Virus record (IMG/VR): IMGVR_UViG_3300032214_001472
Span: 1-58,546 of that record
DNA: 58,546 nucleotides
Reading direction: 5' to 3' (one strand)
DNA from: a virus
The position numbers were made by a program, and so were the translations under genes. Below are positions 15,759 to 24,483 of this stretch, in pieces. The notes below the pieces were generated by a model. It was not told where the DNA came from, did no database searches, and worked only from the letters and a program-made list of their open reading frames with translations. How positions within the stretch are numbered: position 1 is the first letter of the stretch; each line of letters begins with the position of its first letter.

Positions 15759-16610
15759 ATGGCTGCTCCAAAGCTAAGAACAGTAGATCAAATAAAGAAA
15801 GCGATACTTAGACCTGCATTAACTTCTCACTATGAGGTTTTTATTTCACCACCTTCTGGTGACTTTTTAACTTATATTGCAAACAATAATGTTAAATGGG
15901 GAATAGAGGATCAAAGTAATATTTTCATGGCATGTTCCGATGCACTTCTTCCAGGCTCCAATTTTGCAACTTCTGAAATAAATGGAGATTATACTGGGGT
16001 TACAGAAAGACATGCGCATAGAAGAGTTTATGATGACAGAATAGATCTTTCATTCTATGTGCAAAATGATGGGAGAAATCCTTATAATGCTATCAAATTC
16101 TTTGAAGCATGGACAAAGTTCATGACAAATGAAAGTATTGCTGGCGGCGATAATAATAATAGCGTTGCAAGCGGACATTTTTATTATCAAATCAAATATC
16201 CAAACGAATATTATGGTGGATTGGAAATTACAAAATTTGAAAGAGATAATTATTCTGAGTTACTGACATATAAATTTGTTAACGTATTTCCTATAAGTAT
16301 TAGTTCCATGCCAATTTCTTACGAATCGGCAAATCTTTTAAAAGTTACAGTATCTTTTTCTTATATTAGATATTATATTACTTCAATGAAAGGACTTGAG
16401 AGAGGAACTGGGGCTGCTAATATAACTACTCTTAGTCCAGAACAAGCAGCTGCGATTAACAATCAGACATTTAATCCAAACTTTAATACTGGACTTAATT
16501 ATGGAAATTATAGTACCACCGGAGGAGTGACAATTCCACAATCGTCATCTTCCGGCAATGCATTCAATATCAACCCCGATTTCGGACGTTCATTCACTCT
16601 GAATAAATAA
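15759..16610 (+). CDS. gp54: Baseplate tail-tube initiator gp54
   Basis: 283 residues. KAILRPALTSHYEVFISPP near the N-terminus and GVTERHAHRRVYDDRIDLSF at about residues 87-106 match cyanophage gp54 and the tube-protein fold shared with gp19. The C-terminal ~60 residues are Asn/Thr/Ser-rich and probably flexible. Gp54 sits on gp48 and seeds polymerisation of the tail tube. It begins a rightward operon that continues into gp26 and the tape-measure-like genes. Confidence 0.85.
   Translation: MAAPKLRTVDQIKKAILRPALTSHYEVFISPPSGDFLTYIANNNVKWGIEDQSNIFMACSDALLPGSNFATSEINGDYTGVTERHAHRRVYDDRIDLSFYVQNDGRNPYNAIKFFEAWTKFMTNESIAGGDNNNSVASGHFYYQIKYPNEYYGGLEITKFERDNYSELLTYKFVNVFPISISSMPISYESANLLKVTVSFSYIRYYITSMKGLERGTGAANITTLSPEQAAAINNQTFNPNFNTGLNYGNYSTTGGVTIPQSSSSGNAFNINPDFGRSFTLNK
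16602..16609 (+). promoter_or_regulatory. Late promoter box AATAAATA
   Basis: Overlaps the end of gp54 and lies 26 nt upstream of gp26; GGGAGA provides a ribosome-binding site between. Confidence 0.5.
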
Positions 16611-16634
16611 ACATATTGATTTGTATGGGAGATT

Positions 16635-17354
16635 ATGCCTTTACCAAAGATTGCTACACCGTCTTATGAACTTGAATTGCCATCTACAGGAGAAACAGTT
16701 CAATTCAGACCTTTCTTAGTTAAAGAAGAAAAGCTTCTTGTGATTGCTTTAGAAAGTGAAGACACTAAGCAGATCACAACAGCAATTAAGACTGTCATTA
16801 AAAATTGTATTCTAACAAAAAATATTAAGGTAGAGAATTTGCCTACCTTTGATATTGAATATTTGTTCCTTAATATTCGTGGTAAGTCTGTTGGAGAACA
16901 GATTGAAGTTAATATTATTTGTCCAGATGATAATGTAACTCAAGTTCCTGTTAAAATTGATATTGACTCAATTAAAGTACAAAAGAACGAAGAACATACT
17001 AATCAAATTCGTGTTGATAAAAGCATTATGATGGAGATGAAGTATCCATCATTGGATCAGTTCATCAAATCCAATTTTGATTTTACAAACGAAAATGCAA
17101 TGGATCAATCCTTTGATTTGATTGCCTCTTGTGTTGGTAAAATTTATACTGAAGAAGAAGTATGGACATCCTCTGATGTGTCCAAAAAAGAATTGAGTGA
17201 ATTCCTTGATCAAATGAATTCAACTCAATTTAAAGAGATTGAAAAATTCTTTGAGACTATGCCAAAATTATCCCACAAAATTATGGTAACAAATCCAAAG
17301 ACTAATGTTGAAAGTGAGGTAATTATGGAGGGACTAGCAAGTTTTTTCGCATAG
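16635..17354 (+). CDS. gp26: Baseplate hub/tail-assembly protein gp26
   Basis: 239 residues (T4 gp26 has 208). The conserved N-terminal pattern YELELPSTGETVQFRPFLVK, EEKLLVIALESED and FLNIRGKSVGEQIEV is that of the T4 gp26 baseplate family (PF12322 from memory). In T4 gp26 is needed for hub assembly. The last codons read AGT TTT TTC GCA TAG, a consensus -1 slippery site, and the -1 frame is open into the next small ORF. Position just before tape-measure-like genes and this slippery site both suggest a tail-assembly chaperone of the lambda gpG/gpGT kind. Confidence 0.87.
   Translation: MPLPKIATPSYELELPSTGETVQFRPFLVKEEKLLVIALESEDTKQITTAIKTVIKNCILTKNIKVENLPTFDIEYLFLNIRGKSVGEQIEVNIICPDDNVTQVPVKIDIDSIKVQKNEEHTNQIRVDKSIMMEMKYPSLDQFIKSNFDFTNENAMDQSFDLIASCVGKIYTEEEVWTSSDVSKKELSEFLDQMNSTQFKEIEKFFETMPKLSHKIMVTNPKTNVESEVIMEGLASFFA
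17342..17348 (+). promoter_or_regulatory. Programmed -1 frameshift slippery site T TTT TTC
   Basis: In the gp26 frame the bases are read as xxT TTT TTC, a textbook X XXY YYZ heptamer, two codons before the stop. After a -1 shift translation reads CGC ATA GCC CTA GTC CAT ATG and continues through the next ORF with no stop. A stimulatory pseudoknot or stem was not identified by eye. Confidence 0.75.
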
Positions 17355-17365
17355 CCCTAGTCCAT

Positions 17366-17542
17366 ATGGATCTTGAGAACTATTTTCGTCTTAATTTTTC
17401 CTTGATGCAGTATCATAAATACTCATTGACAGAGATAGAAAATATGATTCCTTGGGAAAGGGACATATATGTTGAGTTGCTAAAGCAACATATTGAGGAA
17501 GAACAGACTAAACAGCAAGCATCCAATGCCCAATTCTTCTAA
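17366..17542 (+). CDS. Small gp51-like ORF, probable frameshift extension of gp26
   Basis: 58 residues from ATG 17366 (MDLENYFRLNFSLMQYHKYS, then LTEIENMIPWERDIYVELLK, ending NAQFF). It lies in the -1 frame relative to gp26, and the frame is open from the slippery site at 17342. The YSLTEIENMIPWE segment resembles the second part of frameshifted tail chaperones, in which a Trp-containing helix follows. Cyanophage maps often place a gp51-like hub-assembly gene here; I cannot confirm homology to T4 gp51. The product may be made alone, as a gp26 fusion, or both. The next gene starts inside its 3' end. Confidence 0.75.
   Translation: MDLENYFRLNFSLMQYHKYSLTEIENMIPWERDIYVELLKQHIEEEQTKQQASNAQFF
17414..17421 (+). 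promoter_or_regulatory. Late promoter box CATAAATA inside the small ORF
   Basis: Matches the relaxed late consensus and would transcribe the tape-measure-like gene that starts 104 nt downstream. Confidence 0.4.
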
Positions 17543-19883
17543 TGTAACAGAAAATATAGATGAAAGAGTTCTAAGGTTATTAGGACTTCAGGATGTTTTC
17601 GACCTAGATTATGATACTTATCTTTTATTATTAAAAGAAGAAATGGTTAAGGGCAGAATGCCCAAGAGTAGAATTCCTACAGAGGAAGTTGAAGTATTAA
17701 CCTCAGAATATAAGAGAGTTAAGAGTAAAAGGGGACTAGGACGTTTTAAAGTAAAGAAAAGAAAAATAAGCACTCAATCTTTTGGAGTTGCAGCAGTAAA
17801 TGTTGTAACCAAAAAAATCAAAAGTGAAAAGCTTCTTCCATCAAAGCAGCAGCAATTATATTTACCTCCAGGGAAATCAGTAACTGGCGAAATATCAAAA
17901 ACAGGATCTTATCTTAATGACATTTCCAAGTCTATTGGAAATATTGTAAAGATTTTAACCACAAATCTTCAAGTTGATAAGAAGAATTCTGAGAAAAGAA
18001 GAATAGAAAAAGAAAAATCTAAAAGAGAAGGAGAAGAATCCAAGTTAGAAAAGGGACTTGGGTTAGTAAAAAAAGCAGTTTCAAAAGTAATTGCTCCAGT
18101 TAAGAATATCTTATCTTCAATTATTGATTTCTTGATGAAGATGTTCTGGGCAAGAGTGACATATAAGCTTTTGGAATGGTTAGCAGATCCTAAGAATCAA
18201 GATAAATTAAAATCTGTTTTTAGATTCTTAGGTGATCACTGGCCCAAACTTCTAAGTCTTTATATAATGTTTGGAACTTCTTTTGGCAAGTTTGCCAGAG
18301 GATTGATTTCTATCGTTGTAAGAGGTGGTGCATTACTTGCTAGAGCTGCTGTAGCTTTATTAGCAAAAGCAGGTATTGGAAAAGCTGGGAAACTTGCGGG
18401 ATTCCTTGGTGGAAAATATGGAAAACTTGCAGTTGCTGGAGTTGAAACAGCAGCTACTGTTGGTGCTACCATGGCTCTCAGTGGTGGCATTGAAAAATTT
18501 ACTGGAATTGGTGGAGATAAAGGAGAAACTGCCAAGTTTGCTGGAGGAGGATTTGCAAATTTTGGATCTTTGTTTAAGGGCGGATCCGAAAATATGTTTG
18601 GATCTCTCAGTGATATGTTTGGATTTAATAAATTTAGACAGCAAACACAAGGATTAATTAGTGGCGAAAAGGGAGTTGATAAAATCCCTGCAATGCTAAG
18701 TGATGGCGAATTTGTCATGTCTCGCGGTGCGGTTCGAAAGTATGGAGTTGATACTCTTGAATCCATGAACGCTGCTGGAGGAGGTACAAATAAACCAAAG
18801 ATCGTTAAAGGTATTCCATATGCAGCTGGTGGTGGTTTAATTGCAAGCAAACCGACTAGAGTTGAAGCAGAAAGAGAATCGAAGTCTGGATTAGTTAAAC
18901 AAAACAGATCTATTGGAGAAACTTCAAGCACTCGGGGTGACTTTAGAAAAACTTATTTTGAAGAGAGATTAAAGAGAATTGAATCTCAACTTCAAGTGCA
19001 AAAGGCACTTGCATCCGGTAGAGGTATTAATATTAAAGGTTCATCATTTGGTATTCAAAGTGGAAGGGGGTTTGGTGCGACTTATGGTGGAAGAAAGTCC
19101 ATTGTTGTTCCAAATGCAGCAATGTCTGGATGGGAACCTGAGATAAACATAGGTGGCATCAGATACTTTGGACAAGCAAGAGGAAAGGATGTAGTTTATT
19201 CCTCAAATTATGCTAAAGGATCATCGGGACAAATTGATAAGTATGGAGCTGCCAATAAAACATATCGTGGCAGAGGTGGTGGACTTGTTGGTGGATTGGG
19301 ACTGAATAGTAAAAAAGATCTCCCCAAAACAAGAATCATGTCAGATGATAATGGGAAAATTTTTGTTGGGCATTTAAGATATCGTAATGGACAACCAGAA
19401 TATGCCAGAGCCCAACAAAGGGAAGGTGGAATTCTTGAAAAAATGGCTAATTTGTTGGATCCAAAAGGTGCAAGGGGAAGAGAAGAAACTCTGAATGCAA
19501 GATCAATGAGAATGACTTCCATTAGTGATCTGCAAGATTACAGAAAAAGAGGTATGGAAGAACAAAATATTAAGAAAATGATGGGAGCAAGATATAATAC
19601 TGCATCAAATGATCTAAAAGCGAGAGAACTTAGAATTAAAAATGAAAGTCAATTATCAAGAACAGCAAGTTATTCTTCAGCAAATATTATTGCAGCACAG
19701 AAAGTATCAAGAGGAGTTAAACCTCTTAATAGAAAATCATCTGTAGTTAGAACTTCAAGTTCAAAAACAAAGAATCCGTTTATGAGTAGTGGATTGCCCA
19801 ATACTCCAAATACGCCTAAGATTTCAGCTTCTCATCCAGCAGGATTTAGAAGCAAAGAAGCTACTCTTGGATTAATGAGGTAA
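17526..19883 (+). CDS. Tape-measure-like tail protein 1
   Basis: 785 residues. ATG 17526 (MPNSSNVTENIDERVLRLLG) is chosen over the upstream 17493 start because the latter lies deep in the previous ORF. A charged helical region with basic runs (residues about 45-180) leads to a long hydrophobic and Ala/Gly-rich stretch (about 180-328: IIDFLMKMFWARV, ARAAVALLAKAG, ATVGATMALSGG). At about 379 comes GVDKIPAMLSDGEFVMSRGA, the C-terminal signature of many phage tape-measure proteins. The gene follows directly after the gp26/frameshift locus, where the tape measure is expected. The final ~400 residues are Gly/Lys/Arg-rich and of unknown fold. Confidence 0.72.
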   Translation: MPNSSNVTENIDERVLRLLGLQDVFDLDYDTYLLLLKEEMVKGRMPKSRIPTEEVEVLTSEYKRVKSKRGLGRFKVKKRKISTQSFGVAAVNVVTKKIKSEKLLPSKQQQLYLPPGKSVTGEISKTGSYLNDISKSIGNIVKILTTNLQVDKKNSEKRRIEKEKSKREGEESKLEKGLGLVKKAVSKVIAPVKNILSSIIDFLMKMFWARVTYKLLEWLADPKNQDKLKSVFRFLGDHWPKLLSLYIMFGTSFGKFARGLISIVVRGGALLARAAVALLAKAGIGKAGKLAGFLGGKYGKLAVAGVETAATVGATMALSGGIEKFTGIGGDKGETAKFAGGGFANFGSLFKGGSENMFGSLSDMFGFNKFRQQTQGLISGEKGVDKIPAMLSDGEFVMSRGAVRKYGVDTLESMNAAGGGTNKPKIVKGIPYAAGGGLIASKPTRVEAERESKSGLVKQNRSIGETSSTRGDFRKTYFEERLKRIESQLQVQKALASGRGINIKGSSFGIQSGRGFGATYGGRKSIVVPNAAMSGWEPEINIGGIRYFGQARGKDVVYSSNYAKGSSGQIDKYGAANKTYRGRGGGLVGGLGLNSKKDLPKTRIMSDDNGKIFVGHLRYRNGQPEYARAQQREGGILEKMANLLDPKGARGREETLNARSMRMTSISDLQDYRKRGMEEQNIKKMMGARYNTASNDLKARELRIKNESQLSRTASYSSANIIAAQKVSRGVKPLNRKSSVVRTSSSKTKNPFMSSGLPNTPNTPKISASHPAGFRSKEATLGLMR

Positions 19884-19888
19884 TATAA

Positions 19889-22800
19889 ATGGCAATTAAT
19901 GTAGGAAAATTATTACCACCATCTAAGTCTGGCAATATTGTTTCTAGAGATATTGCCAAAAGAATGGCATCTCCAGTAGATGATTTTTCTATGGATAAAC
20001 CATCTCTAAATCCAGCAAAAAATCGTCCCAATCAAATATTAGTAATTAGAACTCAAGTTATTAAAATTGAAAATCTTGTTAAAAGAAAATATGTTGAAGA
20101 TACAAAAAAACAAAAGGAAGAAAATAAATCAAAAGAAGAATATAAAAGAAGGAAAAGAGAAGAAAAATTAGAAGAAAAACCAAGAGAAAACGAAAAATTA
20201 CCAAACAATCTTCGACTACCAAAGATTGGATTTTTGGATGGTATTAAAAATTTCATAGTGAATATGATTCTTGGGTTCGTTGCCTTTAGACTCATAGAAT
20301 ATCTCCCAGCAATAGCTAAATTCGCAAAAGTTTTAGCACCTGCTGTTGATTTCTTTATTGATTTTAGTGGCAAGTTGTTGAATGGATTAGTTAGTTTTGT
20401 AGATTGGGGGTATAAAGCTTACGATTCAACTCGTAAACAATTATCTACTTTTGGTGGAGAAAACTTTACTAAAATATTTGATACCTTTAATGGTGCTGTT
20501 GGAAAAGTAATTGAAGCAGCCATTACAACTGCAATTGTATTAGGTAATCAAGGTGATGGTGGAGTCTTTGATATTGGTAGAGATATTGTTAAAGATAGAC
20601 TTCTACAAAAAGGAGCCCAGCAAGCAGCAACTACTGCTGCTGGACAAGCTGCAGGACAGGCATCTGGTATTGGTGCAGGTGCTGCTGGTGCGATTGTTGC
20701 TGGTGCTGGATTGTTGGCATCTGCAATTGGAGAAGGTGCCTTTCAACTTAAAAAACTTGGCAGATCTCAAGAAGAAAAGCAAAGAAAAGCATTTGAAAAA
20801 GAAAAGAATCCTCTGCTGAAGGGAATCCTATGGTTGGGATACCAGCAAGGTAGATTTGGAAACTTCATGCTTGGAAATATTGGAGTTCTTCTTGATATTG
20901 TTGGTGCGCCTTTCCGATATGCCATTGAGTTAATTCGATATCCATTCCTATCAGCAAAGGATAAAGAAAATCAGAAAACAAATCTTGGTAAACTTGATGC
21001 CAGAATTCGTGATCAATTTAGAGAGAATCTGAACAATGTAACCTCAATGTTTGGGGTTCAACTCAAAGAAGGATCCTTTGGTAGTTTGTATGGCAATAAA
21101 GCAACAAACGATATGTATGGCAATAAAATGGCTGGTGGTGGGCAACCAATTACTAGAGGTGGTAGAGTTGTTGGTGGTAGAACTTCAAGGAAATATAAAA
21201 AGCCTACAAGTATAACAAGGCAAATACAAACTCAACCAACAAAATTAAAATCTGGAAAGGATGTTGGGGGAGAAAAGAAGATTGAAAAAGTATTTCCAAA
21301 ATCTCCAAATAAAGATTTTATAAGTCCTCTTGGTTATCTTGAGGAATCTTATGCTACAACTAGCAAAATTCCATTTTTCGGACCCTTATTTGGAATTGCT
21401 ACTAAGGTTATTCTTGGAGAAAAACCAAATTCAGTAGATTATAAGAACGTTGGAGTCGGATTAAATTCTTGGATCAATACTACTTTTAGTGGTGAAGTAT
21501 TAAGAACTGGTGGTGCTTTTGCTGGCGGTGGCGAAGTAAATGCAGAGATGTTTATGAAAGGTGAGGATTTAACAAATGTAATTGCAAAATCAGTTCAAGA
21601 GAGTGTATCATCAAAAATTGATGATACCATTAATGAATTAATGAAGCAATTGATGCTAAAAGAAATTGAAAAAAAATCTGGAGTAGAAGGAAAAGATCAG
21701 CCTACAGGAGAAGGAGATATTTTACAGGGAACAACATCAGGAGAATATGGACCCATTTTAGATTTAATTGCTAGCGTTGAGGCAGTTGGTGGATATGATG
21801 TAGTTAATGGTGGCAAGATAGACGGACTCAGTAAAATGACAATTTCTCAAGCTAGACAAGCTGCATTGAGAAGTGGTGGATCTGGTGCTATGGGAAGATA
21901 TCAACAGATGCCTCAATTTGTTTTGAGTAGAGCAAGATCTGTTGGATTAAATCCAGATACAGATCTCTTTAATGAAGAAAATCAGAATAAATTGGCAATA
22001 CTTTTAATTGATGGTGCTGGTTATAAGAGATGGAAATCTGGTGAAATGAGCACCGAACAGTTTGCTCATAACTTATCAGCAACTTGGAGAGGATTACCAG
22101 AAGGTCCTAGTAATTTGACATATCAGGATCAATACGCTTCTGGAAATAAAGCCCATACCAGCTGGGCAAATGTTATGGCAACTTTAAGTGCGGTAAAGAG
22201 TGGAAAAATATCTGGAGGACAATTGGGTGGAGGTATATTAGGAACTGGAAGACTTAGTGCTGTTGATCAGTTTACTTCAATCGCAAGTAAATTTGGATTA
22301 CAAATGACTAGCGATTACAGATCTGGTGATCGTGGATATCATGGAAAAAACAGGGCAAGAGATTATTCCAATGATACTGTTGGTAATGGAACACCTCAGC
22401 AATTGGCATTCGCAAAACATTTGATATCGACTTATGGTTCTTCTCTAACCCAATTAATTTACACTCCTCTTGGATTTGGTATTGCCAATGGTAAAAAAGT
22501 TCCCCTATCTTATTGGGGCGAAAAAACAAATGCTGGGCATTATAACCATGTTCACGTTGCTCTTGCAAAAGGTGGACTTGTTGGTGGTGTTACTTATGCA
22601 ATGCTTGGTGAAAGAGGTAGAGAATTTGTATTAGATTCTAATACAACAGAGGCATTAAGAGGTTCTCTTCCTGGATTCCTTGAAGCATTGAACTCTGCAA
22701 AAAATGTCTCAGGAGCTTTAGCGGTAATTCAATCATATATGTCATATGATGATGGATCTCCTCAAAACATTATTATTGAAGATGATTCATCTCAAGATAT

Positions 22801-22909
22801 GGACTATCCCTTTATGGGTGGACAAAAACTTGTTCCAATTGCCATGGGTGGTATGGGTGGATCAAGTGGACATGATCATTTTGAAATTCTTGATCGCTTA
22901 CCTGGGTAA
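19889..22909 (+). CDS. Tape-measure-like tail protein 2 with muramidase and M15-like peptidase domains
   Basis: 1006 residues. A highly charged coiled-coil region (about 65-105) is followed by hydrophobic segments at about 113-170 and 250-285. From about 620 to 737 lies a muramidase-type domain (DLIASVEAVGGYDVV, SKMTISQARQA, GSGAMGRYQQMPQFVLSRA) whose first Glu fits the catalytic acid. From about 789 to 893 follows an M15-like zinc peptidase or related domain: GYHGKNRARDYS and GHYNHVHVALAKGG give His-x6-Asp and the HxH pair. A tape-measure C-terminal motif (MLGERGREFVLDSNTT) ends the functional part. Probably a tail protein that cuts peptidoglycan at DNA entry. It lies 5 nt after the first tape-measure-like gene. 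Confidence 0.78.
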   Translation: MAINVGKLLPPSKSGNIVSRDIAKRMASPVDDFSMDKPSLNPAKNRPNQILVIRTQVIKIENLVKRKYVEDTKKQKEENKSKEEYKRRKREEKLEEKPRENEKLPNNLRLPKIGFLDGIKNFIVNMILGFVAFRLIEYLPAIAKFAKVLAPAVDFFIDFSGKLLNGLVSFVDWGYKAYDSTRKQLSTFGGENFTKIFDTFNGAVGKVIEAAITTAIVLGNQGDGGVFDIGRDIVKDRLLQKGAQQAATTAAGQAAGQASGIGAGAAGAIVAGAGLLASAIGEGAFQLKKLGRSQEEKQRKAFEKEKNPLLKGILWLGYQQGRFGNFMLGNIGVLLDIVGAPFRYAIELIRYPFLSAKDKENQKTNLGKLDARIRDQFRENLNNVTSMFGVQLKEGSFGSLYGNKATNDMYGNKMAGGGQPITRGGRVVGGRTSRKYKKPTSITRQIQTQPTKLKSGKDVGGEKKIEKVFPKSPNKDFISPLGYLEESYATTSKIPFFGPLFGIATKVILGEKPNSVDYKNVGVGLNSWINTTFSGEVLRTGGAFAGGGEVNAEMFMKGEDLTNVIAKSVQESVSSKIDDTINELMKQLMLKEIEKKSGVEGKDQPTGEGDILQGTTSGEYGPILDLIASVEAVGGYDVVNGGKIDGLSKMTISQARQAALRSGGSGAMGRYQQMPQFVLSRARSVGLNPDTDLFNEENQNKLAILLIDGAGYKRWKSGEMSTEQFAHNLSATWRGLPEGPSNLTYQDQYASGNKAHTSWANVMATLSAVKSGKISGGQLGGGILGTGRLSAVDQFTSIASKFGLQMTSDYRSGDRGYHGKNRARDYSNDTVGNGTPQQLAFAKHLISTYGSSLTQLIYTPLGFGIANGKKVPLSYWGEKTNAGHYNHVHVALAKGGLVGGVTYAMLGERGREFVLDSNTTEALRGSLPGFLEALNSAKNVSGALAVIQSYMSYDDGSPQNIIIEDDSSQDMDYPFMGGQKLVPIAMGGMGGSSGHDHFEILDRLPG

Positions 22910-22926
22910 ATACAAATAAAAATAAA

Positions 22927-24237
22927 ATGTCGAATCCATTAATTTCAAAATCAGCTTCATCTTCAAATATAGTTACCTGTAAAGTATATGGTAATGAAGG
23001 TGGGGAGGTGAATTTAATACCAGGAATATTTGAGTTAAAATATTATGAAAGTATTCTTCAGGATAGTGTTAAAGTTACTATAATCTACGTTGATTCTAAG
23101 GGAAGTATTAACGATACAACTGTTCTCGAAGGACTACCACTCGTAGGACAGGAAAGAGTAGAGATAGAAATTGTTGATAATGTAGAAGGAAAAAAGAAAG
23201 TAACTTTATATGTAAATTCTGTACATCCACAATATAATGATTATAATAAGCAAATGGTTGCCCTTGACTTAGTTTCAAGGGAATACATTTTAAATGAACA
23301 AGTTAGAGTTAGAAAGAGATACGATGGAAAATTATCGGATCATGTAAGAAGAATACTTACAGATGCTCCACCATTTGGATTGCAGACACAAAAAAATATT
23401 GATATCGAACAAACTGTAAATCTTTATAACTTTTTGGGGAACAATAAAAAACCACTGTATGTCTGTACTTGGCTGTCAAAGAAATCTATTCCATCGACAG
23501 GTGGAGGTAAAGGAGAAACTGCTGGATACTTCTTCTTTGAAACTGATTCTGGATTTAAGTATAAGTCTATAGATTCTTTGATGAAGCAAGAACCAAAAAC
23601 AAAATTAATATACAACACTAGTACAGATGGTGGGGGTACAAAAATTCCACCAGGATATGATGGAAAAATTGTAGATTACAATGTTGATTCTGCAGTTAGT
23701 AATATCTCCAAAAAAATGAAGATGGGACTTTTCAATACAAAGATTGTAAAGTTTGATCCCTTTACTTGCTATTATGAGATTATTAATAAGCAATCTTCAG
23801 ATTCATATGAAACTGGAGGAAAAAAGCTTCCAAAATTAAATGATAAGGAGTTTCCAAACAAAGAAAATAATGCAGCAACAAAAACTTCATACGTTTTGAT
23901 TGATACTGGAAGTTTGCCCACTGGAAATACTCAACAACAAATTAAAAAATCCCAAGATAAAAATCTTGAAGAAAGTGATATACTTAATCAATCTACAATG
24001 AGATATAATAATTTGTTTTCTTCTAAAGCAAGTATAACAATTCCTGGATTATTTAAATTGAGTGCTGGCGATACTATTTTTATTGATAGTCCTAAGATTG
24101 AAAATTCAGAAAATCCTGATGTCAATCAACAGTATGGGGGAAAATATCTAATTTCTGATATTTGTCATTATATTACACAAAGAGAAACATATACGAGTGC
24201 AAATCTTGTAAGAGAATCTTTTGGTAGACAGGTATAA
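22927..24237 (+). CDS. gp27: Baseplate hub protein gp27-like
   Basis: 436 residues. The N-terminal half has alternating beta segments (GIFELKYYESILQDSVKVTI and HPQYNDYNKQMVALDLVSRE); KKPLYVCTWLSKKSIPSTGG is the conserved gp27 signature, followed by a Gly-rich turn and GYFFFETDSGFKYKSIDSLM. Gp27 is the trimeric hub that holds gp5 and continues the tube. It is placed between the tape-measure-like genes and gp5, as in T4-like cyanophages. The second half (GLFKLSAGDTIFIDSPKIE) is consistent with the VgrG/gp27 fold. Confidence 0.85.
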   Translation: MSNPLISKSASSSNIVTCKVYGNEGGEVNLIPGIFELKYYESILQDSVKVTIIYVDSKGSINDTTVLEGLPLVGQERVEIEIVDNVEGKKKVTLYVNSVHPQYNDYNKQMVALDLVSREYILNEQVRVRKRYDGKLSDHVRRILTDAPPFGLQTQKNIDIEQTVNLYNFLGNNKKPLYVCTWLSKKSIPSTGGGKGETAGYFFFETDSGFKYKSIDSLMKQEPKTKLIYNTSTDGGGTKIPPGYDGKIVDYNVDSAVSNISKKMKMGLFNTKIVKFDPFTCYYEIINKQSSDSYETGGKKLPKLNDKEFPNKENNAATKTSYVLIDTGSLPTGNTQQQIKKSQDKNLEESDILNQSTMRYNNLFSSKASITIPGLFKLSAGDTIFIDSPKIENSENPDVNQQYGGKYLISDICHYITQRETYTSANLVRESFGRQV

Positions 24238-24243
24238 TAAATA
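24236..24243 (+). promoter_or_regulatory. Late promoter box AATAAATA
   Basis: Overlaps the gp27 stop; 24 nt before the ATG at 24268. Confidence 0.5.
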
Positions 24244-24267
24244 ATATTGACATTTTTGCGTGTTCCC

Positions 24268-24483
24268 ATGGATCGAACACTTCAGCAACATATTAATGAC
24301 GATAAAAATGAATTGGATAATCCAAATACCAGTTCTCAACGTCGTCGTCATTTAGAGGATGAACTTGGTTCTCTGCAAAATTATCAGACAAATCATCCCA
24401 ATGATGATCACGATCCTACAGCATTGGAACTTTATTGTGATGAGAATCCAGAAGCACTAGAATGTAGAATTTATGAGGATTAA
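24268..24483 (+). CDS. Small acidic/polar hypothetical protein
   Basis: 71 residues from ATG 24268 (MDRTLQQHINDDKNELDNPN); the TTG 24247 start is not needed. Helical, with many Asp, Asn and His and three Cys-containing short stretches near the end (LYCDENPEALECRIYED). Its stop overlaps gp5 by one base, so it is coupled to gp5 and may help assemble the spike. No family recognised. Confidence 0.6.
   Translation: MDRTLQQHINDDKNELDNPNTSSQRRRHLEDELGSLQNYQTNHPNDDHDPTALELYCDENPEALECRIYED

Noticed and set aside
17493-17525. Upstream start for the first tape-measure-like gene
   Set aside because: It would lie inside the gp51-like ORF by 50 nt; ATG 17526 gives a better start with a small overlap.
18260-18931. 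223-codon antisense ORF inside the first tape-measure-like gene
   Set aside because: Pro/Ala/Ser-rich reverse reading of a Gly/Ala-rich region; no promoter or ribosome-binding site.
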